The position numbers were made by a program, and so were the translations under genes. From the NCBI GenBank assembly GCA_014905825.1, contig JACGCN010000081.1:1-64000 (forward strand): a stretch of DNA of 64,000 bases. Reading direction: 5' to 3'. Source of the stretch: Lyophyllum atratum (taxonomy: Eukaryota > Basidiomycota > Agaricomycetes > Agaricales > Lyophyllaceae). A model generated the notes under the pieces. It was given only the letters and a program-made list of their open reading frames with translations. It searched no databases and had not been told where the DNA came from. This document shows positions 25,859-36,895 of the stretch, piece after piece (position 1 is the first letter of the stretch; every line of letters begins with the position of its first letter).

Positions 25859-28093
25859 TTAACCAAGTAGCGATCCACGCCACCGGCCACTCTTCTCCTT
25901 CTTAGCGCTAGGGTTTGGCGCTTTCTCGTCTTCGCTAAAGTCGCGAGAGGTAGTTCTTCGGACGTTCGACTTGACCTTGTGCCACAATCCTTTTCGCTGA
26001 GACTTCAGTGAAGATGAGAGATTAGTCGGCGAGGACGACAAAAGGCTTGAAGAAGGTGATGATGGGGAGATAGAAGAAGGATTGTTGTAGATGTGAGAAT
26101 TCGATTTTTTCATTAAAATCTTCTCGGTGACAGTATCCTTGTGAGAGATTTCAGAAGATCCAATGGTAGCTGGCCTTTCGAGGGAATCCTTGGAACCACG
26201 GGCCAAGGGTGAAGGACCCAAATCTCCTGTAGATGAAGGCGGACTGGTATGCACGGGTTCGGAGGACAGGTCTGAATCTGATGGTGAGGCCGACGATGAC
26301 GAGGCTTCGAGGTCTGAGGCCACTTCCTGGTCGTCCAAATTATCAACTTCACTAGTCCAAGAGTCTTCTTCCAAGTGTTGTCGCTTTTTAACTTCTCCTT
26401 GGCAGTTGCTACTTGTACAATCTTCCATTTCGAACACGCCATCATCTCCTTGTGGCTTTCTGTTCGAGCTTAGGTCTTCCATTATCCTGCGGTGATGTAG
26501 GCAGGGTGTCACCGGACTGAGAGTTGTCGCAGCAAAATCCCATGAGTCAAGTGAGTGCATAGTTCCAGAATTGTGTGCGACACGGCGTTCCTGACGTTGT
26601 GTCAAAGGTGGCAAATCCTCTGTTTGAATGCGCATTTGTGAGGATACTTTGAGAGGTTCGAGAAGTTGACATACTGAGAATAGCCCCAACTAGATAAGAC
26701 TTTTTCTTCGCTGCCTTGAAAAATGGAGTTTGGAGCAGGTCTTCCGCTGTTGGGCTGGTATGGGGAATATCAGCACGTGTTTGAATGTCGTGCATCCTGG
26801 CTTACCGTTTTGAAGGATCCTTGATCAAGCAACTATCCACCATTTCTTTGAATGCACGTGAATACTTGTGTGTTCCGCCCTCGCGGTCAAGAGTCGGTGG
26901 ATCGTCTTGAATCCTGTGGTTGGCGAGGTTAGGATATATTTAGAAAACAAAAATAGAACAGAAGATATTGTCTTATAAATAGCGCTACTCACGTCCTCAG
27001 TAGCACTCGCTGTGGAGTCTCTCTGGACCTCGGGGGTCGCCCTTGTGTCAACTCCAAAGCCGTGATAGCAAAGCTCCAGATATCAGCAGAAGCATCGTAT
27101 TGCCGGCCTTGTATGAGCTCAGGAGCCATCCAGCAAGGCTGATTACGGGATTAGCAAAAGCTTACAGGGAGCATTACGCAACGCACCGTGCCAACAAAGG
27201 ACTTTCGCTTCCCCATCCTAGGTCGGTCGACGATAGGCACCGTGTGATCGAACAGGACAACTCTCTTGGGTGTTCCAGAATGTCCACTGCTACTCCCACT
27301 ACTATGGCTGGGATGCAATTCGGATTGTGAGAGGACGGCAAAGGCGGGTCTCCTTGGTGACTTAGACGATGTGAGACGTTGAGTGGTGTCCTCCGTCAAA
27401 TCGGCCGCGACCCCCAAGTCACCCAGAAGAACAGTGCCATCATCATCGATGAGGAGGTTAGCAGCCTTGATATCACGATGGATAAACCCGTTGATGTGAA
27501 GGTAACTTTGGCGCGCAAGCAAAGTTAGGCTGCAGTAATGTCAATAGGGTAATGTACGCACTTTAGGCCTTGGAGCGCCTGGCGTAGTATGCAACGTACC
27601 ACATCCTCTTCCATGCCACCAGGCCATCCGTACCGCATCACGTCAGCCGCACTGCCCTTGTTCATGAGACGTAGTGCAATATAGAGTTTGTGACCATTCA
27701 TCCACGACCCACGGACACGCAAGACGTTTGGGTGCTTCGACAAGGACATGAGAGTTGTCTCTCGCTGTAGAAGAGACAGGGAACGCGGGGGGAGCGCGTC
27801 AAGGTCGAGAACTTTGAGGGCGCATGGTATGGAGGGGGGTAAGGGCGCAGATGAATGTGAAGGTGGAGGCTGATACGTGGCGGCATATACTATAGAGGAA
27901 GCGCCGAATCCGATGGGTGCACCAATAACATAGTCGGTTTCACGGTCGCTGAGCTGTGTAAGTATCCACAGATAAAGTGGTATGTAGAACCGACGTACCT
28001 GTACAGCTGCCATTCATCCTCCACTGCACCGATAAACTTCGGTGAGTTGAAGGACATGCTGCTTGACGCGGCAGCAAAAGTTCCAGAAGCCAT
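25859..28093 (-). CDS. Ste20-group Ser/Thr kinase, OSR1/SPAK (FRAY)-like
   Basis: Protein kinase of the germinal-centre/FRAY type. Seven exons: 28093-27999, 27948-27562, 27505-27187, 27138-26993, 26913-26806, 26754-26675 and 26619-25859. Kinase motifs: [12 protein letters not shown] (P-loop), ALKVLDLD (VAIK Lys), [11 protein letters not shown] (HRD), GDLGVAADL (DFG as DLG), [13 protein letters not shown] (activation end) and [14 protein letters not shown]. About 50 extra residues, rich in Ser, Pro and His, sit between DLG and GTPCW, making the DLG-to-APE span about 85 residues. The C-terminal 250 residues are Ser-rich, acidic then basic, with no clear domain. Animal relatives regulate ion cotransport under osmotic stress; fungal role is inferred only. 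Start is the first ATG of exon 1. Confidence 0.9.
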
Positions 28094-28686
28094 CGCGCGT
28101 ATTTAAAGGAGTCGCTTCGTTCGTGGAGCAAAGTAGAGATAGATGAAAAGCGGGGCGACGTAAGGCCCTCCTGGAGCCGGTCTAAGCGATTCGAAAGCAA
28201 GGTAGGGTTCAAAGAAGGGTTAAAAGCAAGAGGTTAATGGGCAGGTTAGATAAGGTACGAGCCAGTCGCATTGAGATCTCACTGAGACTGGCCAAGGAGG
28301 TTATGATCGGGGGCCACAAGCAACACGTGGCCGCATGTAACAATAGATCTGAGATGAGGTGCTTTCCTCAGGGGCTGCTTCCATCACCCATCTTACATGA
28401 ATGCATAAAAGTCTATACCCACTAGTACATCCTCCGAGACTCCTAATACCAGATTAAGGATACGTATACCAGATTCCCGTCTTGCCAGTTTCATACAATG
28501 CGCGAGTTACGGATAAGAGTTTTCTTCCTCGTGTTTCTCTTCGTTGGCCACATCGAGCAGAGGTTAAAAGCCGCTGACAACCGATCCCGACAATCGCAAT
28601 CAGATGCAATTCATCACGGCCATTCGACAAGGTCCTACCTGGCATAAATATCAAAGCTAAGTAAGTAACTTCCGCACTATTCAGCT
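28094..28686. other. Divergent intergenic region kinase/F-box-like gene
   Basis: 593 bp between two divergent starts. No RNA gene or repeat recognised; both promoters must lie here. Confidence 0.4.
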
Positions 28687-30003
28687 ATGTCTTTAAACGT
28701 CTCGCCTGGACCTATCCCAGTTCGCCGTTATCATGCTGTGGCACAGAAGCTCAAAACTCTTCCTCCAGAATTGGTCCATCAGATCCTGGATGATCTCCCA
28801 GTCAGTAACATCCTCGAGATAATATGTGGCCATGATGTCCCCTACGTGGACACTTGCGTGCTATCGCACACGCACCTTGGAAGAATATTTCCCACCCCAC
28901 AATCCCTTTCTACAGTCAAACAGTACTTCACACTGTACATGGAGCTCTGCCAGCGTCGTGAAAGCGCACGCGCGAGCCGTAAACCAACAATCCCCGCCCT
29001 TGGACAGGATGCCCTGGTCTTCGTCAGCAAGCGATACCCGACATCTAATCCTTTCGACCAAATCCTGGCAAGCGTCAAGGCAGATATCCAGCGACTGCTA
29101 AAGACGTACGAGCCTTACTTAACTACACTGTCGAAATTTGCACCGAAACCACTTGGAGGTGGAGTTCCAGAGATATCAGATCCCACTGCACTGTGGGACT
29201 TCTGGATAAACCTCGAGGCAGCAGAGAGAAGCGTGAACTCGGTCAAGTCTTCACAGCTCCAGCGGCTTGCGAAGCTTCACGTAGACAACCCGGGAACGCT
29301 GAGAATGCGGCTGGATACCTCGCAAGAGTCCAGACACCACTCGGAGCAGCATCGCATCAACGAGCTGGAGTCCGCTGCTAGACGGGTGTTGAAGCTGCAG
29401 ATACTCCCGGGTAAATTTATCGGGAGGACCCTCTTCTCAGGGCAAAGATTCCCAGTTGTACCATATGATCGTCACTTGCGATGCTTTTTGAAGGTTCTGG
29501 AGAAATTTCCCTTGGAAGGGGACAACAGCAGGCGGGGCACTGCGCAAGCTTATGCATGGCCGCCGGAGGTGACCAAAGATATCACGAAAGCAGTCGAGGG
29601 CATGGCATATGTCTACCCAAAGAGCTCGGTAGAAGGAGATGAATCTGCACCCGTTCTTCGAACCAAATACACCCGTTACTCCCATAGTGATTACCGCCTC
29701 TCTAGACGTGGAAACCAGCCGCATTTCCTGGACGGGTCGAAAGATGATGGGGGAGAACAGAAGCACTTGCGAGTCCTACTGAATAACAATAGCATATCAC
29801 CCCTCGAGGAGAAGGAATTCGAGTGGCTGGAGGCGTTTTTGAGGGCTTGTCGATACATGGAAGACATGGACGACGCAGAATGGAGAGCAGGGATGACTGT
29901 GAAGCAGTATTGGAAGATCCATGTGGGTGATGTTGCAAGTACAGCTCAGGCAACTACGGTTCAAGAGGACCCTCCCGTTCCGATACCGAGCAGTGTACAG
30001 TGA
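28687..30003 (+). CDS. F-box-like domain protein of unknown function
   Basis: Single-exon gene of 438 residues. Residues about 25-60 (LPPELVHQILDDLPVSNILE) look like an F-box start, followed by VDTCVLSHTHLGRIF; F-box proteins act as substrate adaptors of SCF ubiquitin ligases. The rest contains no repeat or domain I can name; a central helical part (residues about 150-230) and an acidic C-terminal region are visible. Intronless genes are rare in this window, which may hint at a lineage-specific origin. Basidiomycetes carry many such F-box genes. Family-level call is probable, specific function unknown. Confidence 0.7.
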   Translation: MSLNVSPGPIPVRRYHAVAQKLKTLPPELVHQILDDLPVSNILEIICGHDVPYVDTCVLSHTHLGRIFPTPQSLSTVKQYFTLYMELCQRRESARASRKPTIPALGQDALVFVSKRYPTSNPFDQILASVKADIQRLLKTYEPYLTTLSKFAPKPLGGGVPEISDPTALWDFWINLEAAERSVNSVKSSQLQRLAKLHVDNPGTLRMRLDTSQESRHHSEQHRINELESAARRVLKLQILPGKFIGRTLFSGQRFPVVPYDRHLRCFLKVLEKFPLEGDNSRRGTAQAYAWPPEVTKDITKAVEGMAYVYPKSSVEGDESAPVLRTKYTRYSHSDYRLSRRGNQPHFLDGSKDDGGEQKHLRVLLNNNSISPLEEKEFEWLEAFLRACRYMEDMDDAEWRAGMTVKQYWKIHVGDVASTAQATTVQEDPPVPIPSSVQ

Positions 30004-30092
30004 CCAGTGATATGAAATGAAGATGCATTTAGATAACGAATACTTTGAAGAATGGCGGCGTGCACTGGAGAATCCAGAGAGAAAAAAACCCA

Positions 30093-31883
30093 CTACCTCC
30101 TAACATCAACGGTCTGAAAGTGTTTTAGGAACCGTCCCCAAACCGGAGTCCCCTTCTCGCCCATAGCCACAGGCCATAAGACCCTCGCTGCACCATCCTC
30201 CCATCCGATTGGGCAGTTTTTGTCACTCATACCCGACAATTCCATCCATTTTGGGTCAGCGCTCATATATCCCGGATCGACCGAGTTGACTGCGACCCGC
30301 GCACTCCGCCATGCCTCGCCAGCCTCCGTCTCGGTGAGCATATTGAGTGCGGCCTTGGACATGTTAGTGTGTACATGATGACCAGCTTTTGCTCGGTGCG
30401 ATGGGTGACACTCTGGAATACCTTCACGAGAGGAGACATTGATAATGTATGCGGATGGCTTAGCACTGGCGGAGGACGGAGACAGGAAGGGGGAGGGAGA
30501 GGGCAAGGACATGATGGGGAGGAGCTCGCGCATGAGGATGAGAGGGACGAATGTGTTGATGCTGTGAGCGGATATCACATCTTCATATGGGATTTCCTGG
30601 AGCTTCTGCGTCCAGGACGATTTGACGGGCTTGATTAGCTCGCGGTCTTCCTCGTCAGGGCCGGTTCTCGTTGTATCGTCAACACTAGGCAGACCATCAA
30701 CATGATGTTGGTCAAGGGATCCATGCTCAATCGCTCCCATCCCGCCTCGCAAACGAGGTTGGTATCCCGCATCGATGACCAAATTCCCAGTTCCCTGCAA
30801 TCGCAGCTGCTGTTCTCGCTGTCCACTCTTCACTTCCGTTTCTGCCTGATCGGTAAGGGTCTGCGCTGCGTTATTAATGAGCAAGTCGAGCTTCTCCGTT
30901 CCCCAGTCACGCAAACGTCCCTTTACTACTCCGACAAGTGCGAACACATCGTTCGCGGTCCTGAAGTCTGCACCAACAATGCAGAGACAGCCTTTCCAGG
31001 CCTCCGAATCGGGTTCAGCGAGGTAGCGAACTTCAGCGTCATGAGGGTATCTAGTGGTGATTACAACACTGCAGCCACAGCGAAGGAGGCGAAGGGCGAC
31101 ATGATATCCAAGATTGATGCGCCCACCCGTTACGAGTGCGGTTCTAGATGTTAAGTTGAATTGAGGCGGAAGGGAGAGTGCAGATGAGGCGGTATTGAAA
31201 TTACCGCATGGTACACAGAGGGCGGGGTATAGAGGATGAGCAGACGTAAGGAGGAATAGGCAAATGTAGCATTTGCTACTCCTTGTATATTTGTGCTGCT
31301 TCTGTTGTTCTTTGTGGAGTTGCCGTGCTGGACGTACGACCGACGGCGAGATATGCAGCTGGGTAGACCGAACATCTGCGCCAAGCGACATCTGTGTCTC
31401 GATTGTCTCAACGACATCGCTGAGTGGTGTGGAGACGTCTAGGTTTGTGGCCGGGGGTAGCTGAAGGTACCGTAGCACCTTCAATGCAGCGTTCAATTCT
31501 TCATCTGACGGAATCAGCTGTGGAGGGATTGGACCGCTCTCGCTGGAAGCAGGCATCGAGTCCTCATCCACCTGGGCATCCGGGCGCTGCATATGGGCCA
31601 GGTATGATTTGATGCCCTGTACTACACCTGAAAGGCGCATCTTGGATACAACCAATGGCACATGTAGACCTGGATGATCCGATTCTGCGTTGCTGGAACT
31701 CAGTGCGTGCGCGATAGCTTTACCCGCAGTCGAGGATGTCGGTGGGAGACAGTACACGAGGAGACTCGGAAAGCCATTACTTGTTTGACAGAGACGCTGG
31801 TCCTTGCGAAGTTGAGAGGCTATTACAGCCGCAGGCTGCGATTCGACGAAAGATTGGCAAGCAGCGAGGGTGTTCAAAGCCAT
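30093..31883 (-). CDS. SDR-like Rossmann protein with N-terminal extension and CxxC pair
   Basis: Single exon, 596 residues. The C-terminal half is a short-chain dehydrogenase fold: VTGGRINLGYHVA (cofactor loop, about 251-263), LLINNAA (334-340), IINVSS (catalytic Ser block, 480-485) and HTNMSKAALNM. At the YxxxK position the Tyr is replaced by Thr506 (Lys510 kept), so classical oxidoreductase chemistry is doubtful. The first 240 residues are outside any SDR; they include two CxxC pairs (C205/C208 and C223/C226, separated by HPLYPALC), a likely zinc-binding module, directly before the Rossmann domain. A Ser/Pro loop (459-477) interrupts the fold. Divergent from the SRPK gene. The substrate is unknown; it may be a pseudoenzyme or use another proton relay. 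Confidence 0.78.
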   Translation of the reverse strand: MALNTLAACQSFVESQPAAVIASQLRKDQRLCQTSNGFPSLLVYCLPPTSSTAGKAIAHALSSSNAESDHPGLHVPLVVSKMRLSGVVQGIKSYLAHMQRPDAQVDEDSMPASSESGPIPPQLIPSDEELNAALKVLRYLQLPPATNLDVSTPLSDVVETIETQMSLGADVRSTQLHISPSVVRPARQLHKEQQKQHKYTRSSKCYICLFLLTSAHPLYPALCVPCGNFNTASSALSLPPQFNLTSRTALVTGGRINLGYHVALRLLRCGCSVVITTRYPHDAEVRYLAEPDSEAWKGCLCIVGADFRTANDVFALVGVVKGRLRDWGTEKLDLLINNAAQTLTDQAETEVKSGQREQQLRLQGTGNLVIDAGYQPRLRGGMGAIEHGSLDQHHVDGLPSVDDTTRTGPDEEDRELIKPVKSSWTQKLQEIPYEDVISAHSINTFVPLILMRELLPIMSLPSPSPFLSPSSASAKPSAYIINVSSREGIPECHPSHRAKAGHHVHTNMSKAALNMLTETEAGEAWRSARVAVNSVDPGYMSADPKWMELSGMSDKNCPIGWEDGAARVLWPVAMGEKGTPVWGRFLKHFQTVDVRR

Positions 31884-32210
31884 CGAGCGTGGATATGATG
31901 GTGGATATGATCAAGTATGGACACAAAGGGTTGATGCATTGCCAGCTTGCTACCTCGCTATTGAACAGCAGATGAAGTGTAGATATGACTGGGATAGTTA
32001 TGATGGGCAGTTATCTAGAACCCACCACGGAATCATAATGGGCTTGGGCTCGTCATGGGTGGGTCGAAAGCATGTGTTAGTGGCGAGAAGCGTGACAGTC
32101 ACAGTTCCTTTTGCAGGGGACGCCACTTTAAGCCTGTACACTTGCGTTGCTCACAACAATACACCTCGCTCGCCTTGTCTCCTCCCTCCCCTCGCGCAGT
32201 GCCATCGTAC
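31884..32210. other. Divergent intergenic region SDR/SRPK
   Basis: 327 bp between two start codons. A short tandem of GATATGATGG-like units occurs at about 31892-31914; otherwise nothing notable. Confidence 0.4.
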
Positions 32211-35200
32211 ATGGCTCCAACCCAACCCTGCGCAAAATATCAATACGTCGTCACCTCAAACGGTCCCAAAATCCTCCCAGTTGAAGATCCGTCCTGCAAG
32301 GACGAGGAAAGTCCGGCGGATTACAACGCTGGTGGCTATCTACCAGTCAAAGTCAACGATACATTCAAGAATGGTCGCTATCGCGTTATCAGGAAGCTTG
32401 GGTGCGTCCAAATACAGTCGTGGCGCAAGCTTGTCTCATTCGTGCCATCTTTTCACAATCGCAGATGGGGTCATTTCTCTACCGTCTGGCTAGTAAAGGA
32501 CACACAGTAAGCACCCTGTAACCCCTTTATCCACAGAAGAGGGGCTCATTCGACTTTCTTCCAGGGAATCACGCCATTCCGCGCTCAAAGTCGTGAAATC
32601 TGCAGGACGCTATGCCGAGACAGCCCGCGACGAAATCAAGCTACTCTCCCGGGTCGCCTCGTTCTCTCCAACCCACCCCGGAAGGTGTCACATTGTTTCT
32701 TTCCTTGACTCATTCGTCAACCAAGGACCCGAATCATCCCATGTCTGCATCGTATTTGAACCACTGGGCGAGAACTTGCTGGCCATGATAGAGAGGAATA
32801 AGAAGAAAGGCGTTCCTAGGGTGCTTGTCAAGGTTATTGCTAAGCAGATTCTCCTCGGTCTGCAATACCTGCACGATGAATGTGACCTCGTCCACACCGA
32901 CATTAAGCCAGAGAATATACGTGAGTCCGGCTTCTTTTTTCGCACTCCTTCTAAACTCCCTCCTTCTTGGTGTTTACCTTCCACCAATGCTGACTACTCC
33001 ACCCACCTGACCTCATTTTACTATCCTTATCTCGACCAATTGAACGTTGACATCCATCCCCATATAGTAATTGCGATACCTGACATCGAAGCCCACATCC
33101 ATACTGAACTCTCGCAATCGCCAACCCCGACTTCACGCCGCGTCGGCGTGCCACTACCGACGAAGTCCCGCGCGGGCGTATCAATACCTCACAGCCAACA
33201 GCGTGCCAGGCGGCAGGTTCAAATATTTGATTCCCAGCCCTTGGCCAGCCCTGGCAGGAGTGCAGACATCAGCCGAAGTGGACCTGCCAGCATGAGCGTC
33301 AGTGTAAACGCCCGTCATGGACTTGTTGGGTGTGGGAATAATAGTGCATCCGGCAGCTACGCCGCTCAGATGCATCTGTCAAGGTTGACGGGGTCGGGTG
33401 CCACAACTACAAGTGGGACCGCAAAAAGCTTAGGTTCCGCTGCTTCCAAGTTTGCGAGCGGTCTCTCCGCTTCTGCCCCGCATTCGGACCCTACAAACAA
33501 ATCGGATGCCCGGTCATTTGCAGGCAAGGATACTGCCGTACTCAATCCTTTGTCTCCTTCAACCTCGTCATCCTCGTCCTCAATATCATCCACCCTTGCA
33601 TCTACCACCGCGGGGTCCAGCAGCATCATCAGCACCCCTCCGACCTCATTATCGCACTCCTTAGGAAATGTTGTTGCTGGGTTCATGGGTATGGCCAAGA
33701 TAGGAGAGCATTCAATGAGGCGAAGCAGTGTCTTTTCGATAGGCGAGAAAGCTTCGAATCATTCAAGAGAAGGGCTTCCGATGAAAGGCAGGGACGGGAA
33801 AGGGAAGGCATCGATAGAAGACGAACTTGAAGAAGCCGCATCGACCAGTTGGAAACCCAGGTCGTGGACAGACAAGATTTCATCATCACTGTCTACCTCT
33901 TACAAGTCTTCTTCCTCAAGTCATGGGAAGTCGAAGTTGTGTCAAGTGCAAAGCTCTCACCACTCCCAACCCCGCCCTGGTGTACCTTCGTCTTCGTTCT
34001 GGAAAGATCCAGGAACAGCAGCTCCTGCGCCTGCCGTTGTCGTATCTGTCGTCGCGGCCGCGGATGGTGGAGACGAGAGCGGGAACTATTTCGACTTCCC
34101 AAGCACAAGCAACGCAGGCAGTTCAACCACCTCGGAAAGTTCATCAGCTACAGCTACTATTGTTCGACCGTCGCGTACTGGAACACCTGAAAAGAAAATG
34201 CCCTCAAACACGAAGTCTCCCTCCTTACTCAATGATGCTAGGGGAGTTAACTCCGACACTGCTTCCTCTATTGCCTCCGCTCTACTCCGCCCGTCTGACG
34301 CTAGCGCCAATGCCACCCACATCGTCCCCAAGCTTAATCCGTCCCTTCTGACCCGAACAGCTCCAACTCGTCCGGTAACCTCTACTTTAGCGTCTCAACG
34401 GACAGCTTCACGACCATCACCCCCTCATCACACATCGCACATATCAGCTCATCCACATACTCACCTAATACCATGCATCTGCTCTGATCTTCTGCACGAT
34501 CATAACGTACCTCGAACTAATTTTAATACGGTGCATACTAACACCTGGTGTCCCTCGTCGACCGTCCCCATCTCGCCAACCTCAACAACTCCAACACCCG
34601 CCATCTCGCCGCCTTCCGCCCCACCCCCCACACCCGTGGAATCCCCGTCTATTGCGACATTCATTCCCCCACCTGTGCCAGCTTCTTCCCGACATCCTGC
34701 CCCCCCGGTTTCAGTCCCAATCTCCATCCCGTCCCCTGTGCCCACTCCCCCGCCGATATCTATAAAGATTGCGGACTTGGGCAATGCGACTCCCTCCACG
34801 AAGCATTATACAGAGGACATCCAGACACGGCAATATCGCGCCCCCGAAGCCATTTTAGGTAAACGCGACTGGGATGCGCGAGCCGATATCTGGAGCGTAG
34901 CCTGCGTGGTAAATCTTGCTCCCTCCAAGAATCAGTCTAGCGCTGATGCATGATCTTCTCTTTCCTTTTAGATATTCGAGCTTCTTACCGCTGAATTTCT
35001 TTTCGACCCTCATGGGCAAGGGGAGCTATTCACCAAGGATGATGATCATATGGCCCAGGTCATCGAGTTGCTTGGAGATTTCCCTCTAGAAATCAAGATG
35101 GGAGGCAGGTATAGTCGAGAACTCTTTGATCACACCGGTACGTAGATCTTGCTCAATGGGACTCAATCGAAGTACTCACATTCCTGGTTATGACAGGCAG

Positions 35201-35411
35201 CCTCCGGTACATCCATTCTTTGAAGCCATGGCCTCTGAAGAGGGTCATGATGGAAAAGTATCTCTACACAGAGGCTAATGCTGTAGCCCTCGCCGATTTC
35301 CTCCTCCCCATGTTGGCTATCGACATGAAGCAGCGGAAAAATGCTAGAGATATGCTTGACCACCTTTGGCTGGCTCCCTCCCCGGACGATGAAGAGGTCG
35401 GTGAGTGGTGA
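32211..35411 (+). CDS. SR protein kinase (SRPK/Sky1/Dsk1 family)
   Basis: Kinase that phosphorylates Arg-Ser domains of splicing and mRNA export factors. Six exons: 32211-32401, 32465-32506, 32565-32920, 33068-34908, 34972-35137 and 35197-35411. The N-lobe has [28 protein letters not shown] and YLHDECDLVHTDIKPENI (HTD is typical of SRPK rather than HRD). A spacer of roughly 550 residues, rich in Ser, Thr and Pro, separates this from the second kinase half: IKIADLGNATPSTKHYTEDI, QTRQYRAPEAILG and ADIWSVACV, then FLFDPHG and SLKPWPLKRVMMEKY. SRPKs do carry a spacer in this place, but this one is long and encoded within one exon. Part of it could hide unrecognised introns. Confidence 0.92.
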
Positions 35412-36895
35412 GAGCACTAATTATATCGCCCTATGGACGCGCGCCCGCTCTGCATCCTCTCTCCCTCCTAGTAGAAGCGAGAAACAGTGTCCACGAGCTC
35501 GCTCTTCTTTCATAGACTCAGTATAATCTTTTCCACTAGTCTGATCCTCGTGCATGCACTCCTCATCTTACCTACATTTCTCCCATTCGTTATTCTCTAT
35601 CTCGTATATCGTTTTCTTTTGGGCTTGCGACCATTTTGGCATACTTATTTGGGTCTTTCGGGGCATTCTGAGATGAAGGGAGAGTCCGCTTCTGGGCTCT
35701 TCATACCCTCTAGATGTGGCTTTGGGATCATTTACAACTCTTTTCTTTGCATTCATAATTCGACATTTTTCTCTCAATAGTGCATATGCATGATCGGCGA
35801 CCTCGGGCATCTACAGAAATTTCCCTCATGGTCACTATCATCATTCCCGTTGCCCTCCGTTCTGCTCCGTCACGACGCGAAAAAACGGACCCGCCCATGC
35901 CGAGCGGGTCATTACCCGAGGATGTGGGGTGCTGCCGCCGGTCCAGTTCTAAATTTAGAAGATTATAGTCAAAGTATTTCTAGTACCCTCTTTGTGGCGG
36001 ACGTCCCCCTACGTCCCCGTCCTCGAGAAATAAGAGTAAACAACTTGTGCAGATCATTTACCCCTGGCAGCGGCAAGCAAATGTAGGGTTGTTGCTTGTC
36101 GGCGGCATCAGCTCCGTAGCCGTCGGAGGGAGTATGATATCCAGCGCTGGCTGTCGTCTGCCAGTTGTTGTGTGTCCTATCTCTATCTAAGTCGCGTAAC
36201 CGATCGGTTGATACGCCCAACGACGCGCAACAGTCGGATGTTTTGAATTAGATATATATGGCTCTGGACTATCAACAACGGAAGCATCTAAATCCGTCTC
36301 GTTATTCTGGGATGAGTGTTTCTTTCCGCCGCTTATCCTAGTGGCACATTTGTAATTAGAAGTGTCGGCGCTGGGTATCGACATGCTACAGACATATCAC
36401 GTCCTGAGTCCGGCCCCGACGAAGGCGTACTAGGTACGACGAACAAAGATGACAGTGTTTGATGATGACTCCATAACCAATGCAAAGGCTGCTTTCACAA
36501 GGAACCATGGCTTTCTGTCGATACATGACATCGACATGTCAATTAGATTCATGAGAGCGGACTACCGGCGGCTAAGAACAGAAACAACACACAAATGATA
36601 CTTTAAAAGTTACGGTGGATGTATAACATGTAGTCAAGGATTTTGGGTAAACATAGTTAATATGCCTATACAATCTCAGGAATCCGGCGGACAGAGGCGA
36701 TTGACAAACAAACAAGATATACAGAATGGCAGTGCAGGAGGGTATCGTCGGTAAAGAGTTCGAGTCTCGTAGGGTGTGATGGTTGACAGAATCATGAGGT
36801 CCGACACGTTAAAATCAACAGCGTCTGCCGAAGGACCGTCCTGAGCATCTAATTCATGGCTTGATATCTATATTGTCCAAAAAAAAACTCGTGAT
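35412..36895. other. Long intergenic region SRPK/chitin deacetylase
   Basis: About 1.5 kb between convergent genes, the longest gene-free stretch here. It contains T-rich sequence (35560-35650) and short random frames. No tRNA, transposon end or conserved protein could be recognised. A poly-A run (36882-36890) lies close to the deacetylase stop. Confidence 0.4.

Noticed and set aside
36740..36790. T-loop-like sequence (GAGTTCGAGTCTC) suggesting a tRNA
   Set aside because: No matching acceptor, D arm or anticodon stem could be paired around it.
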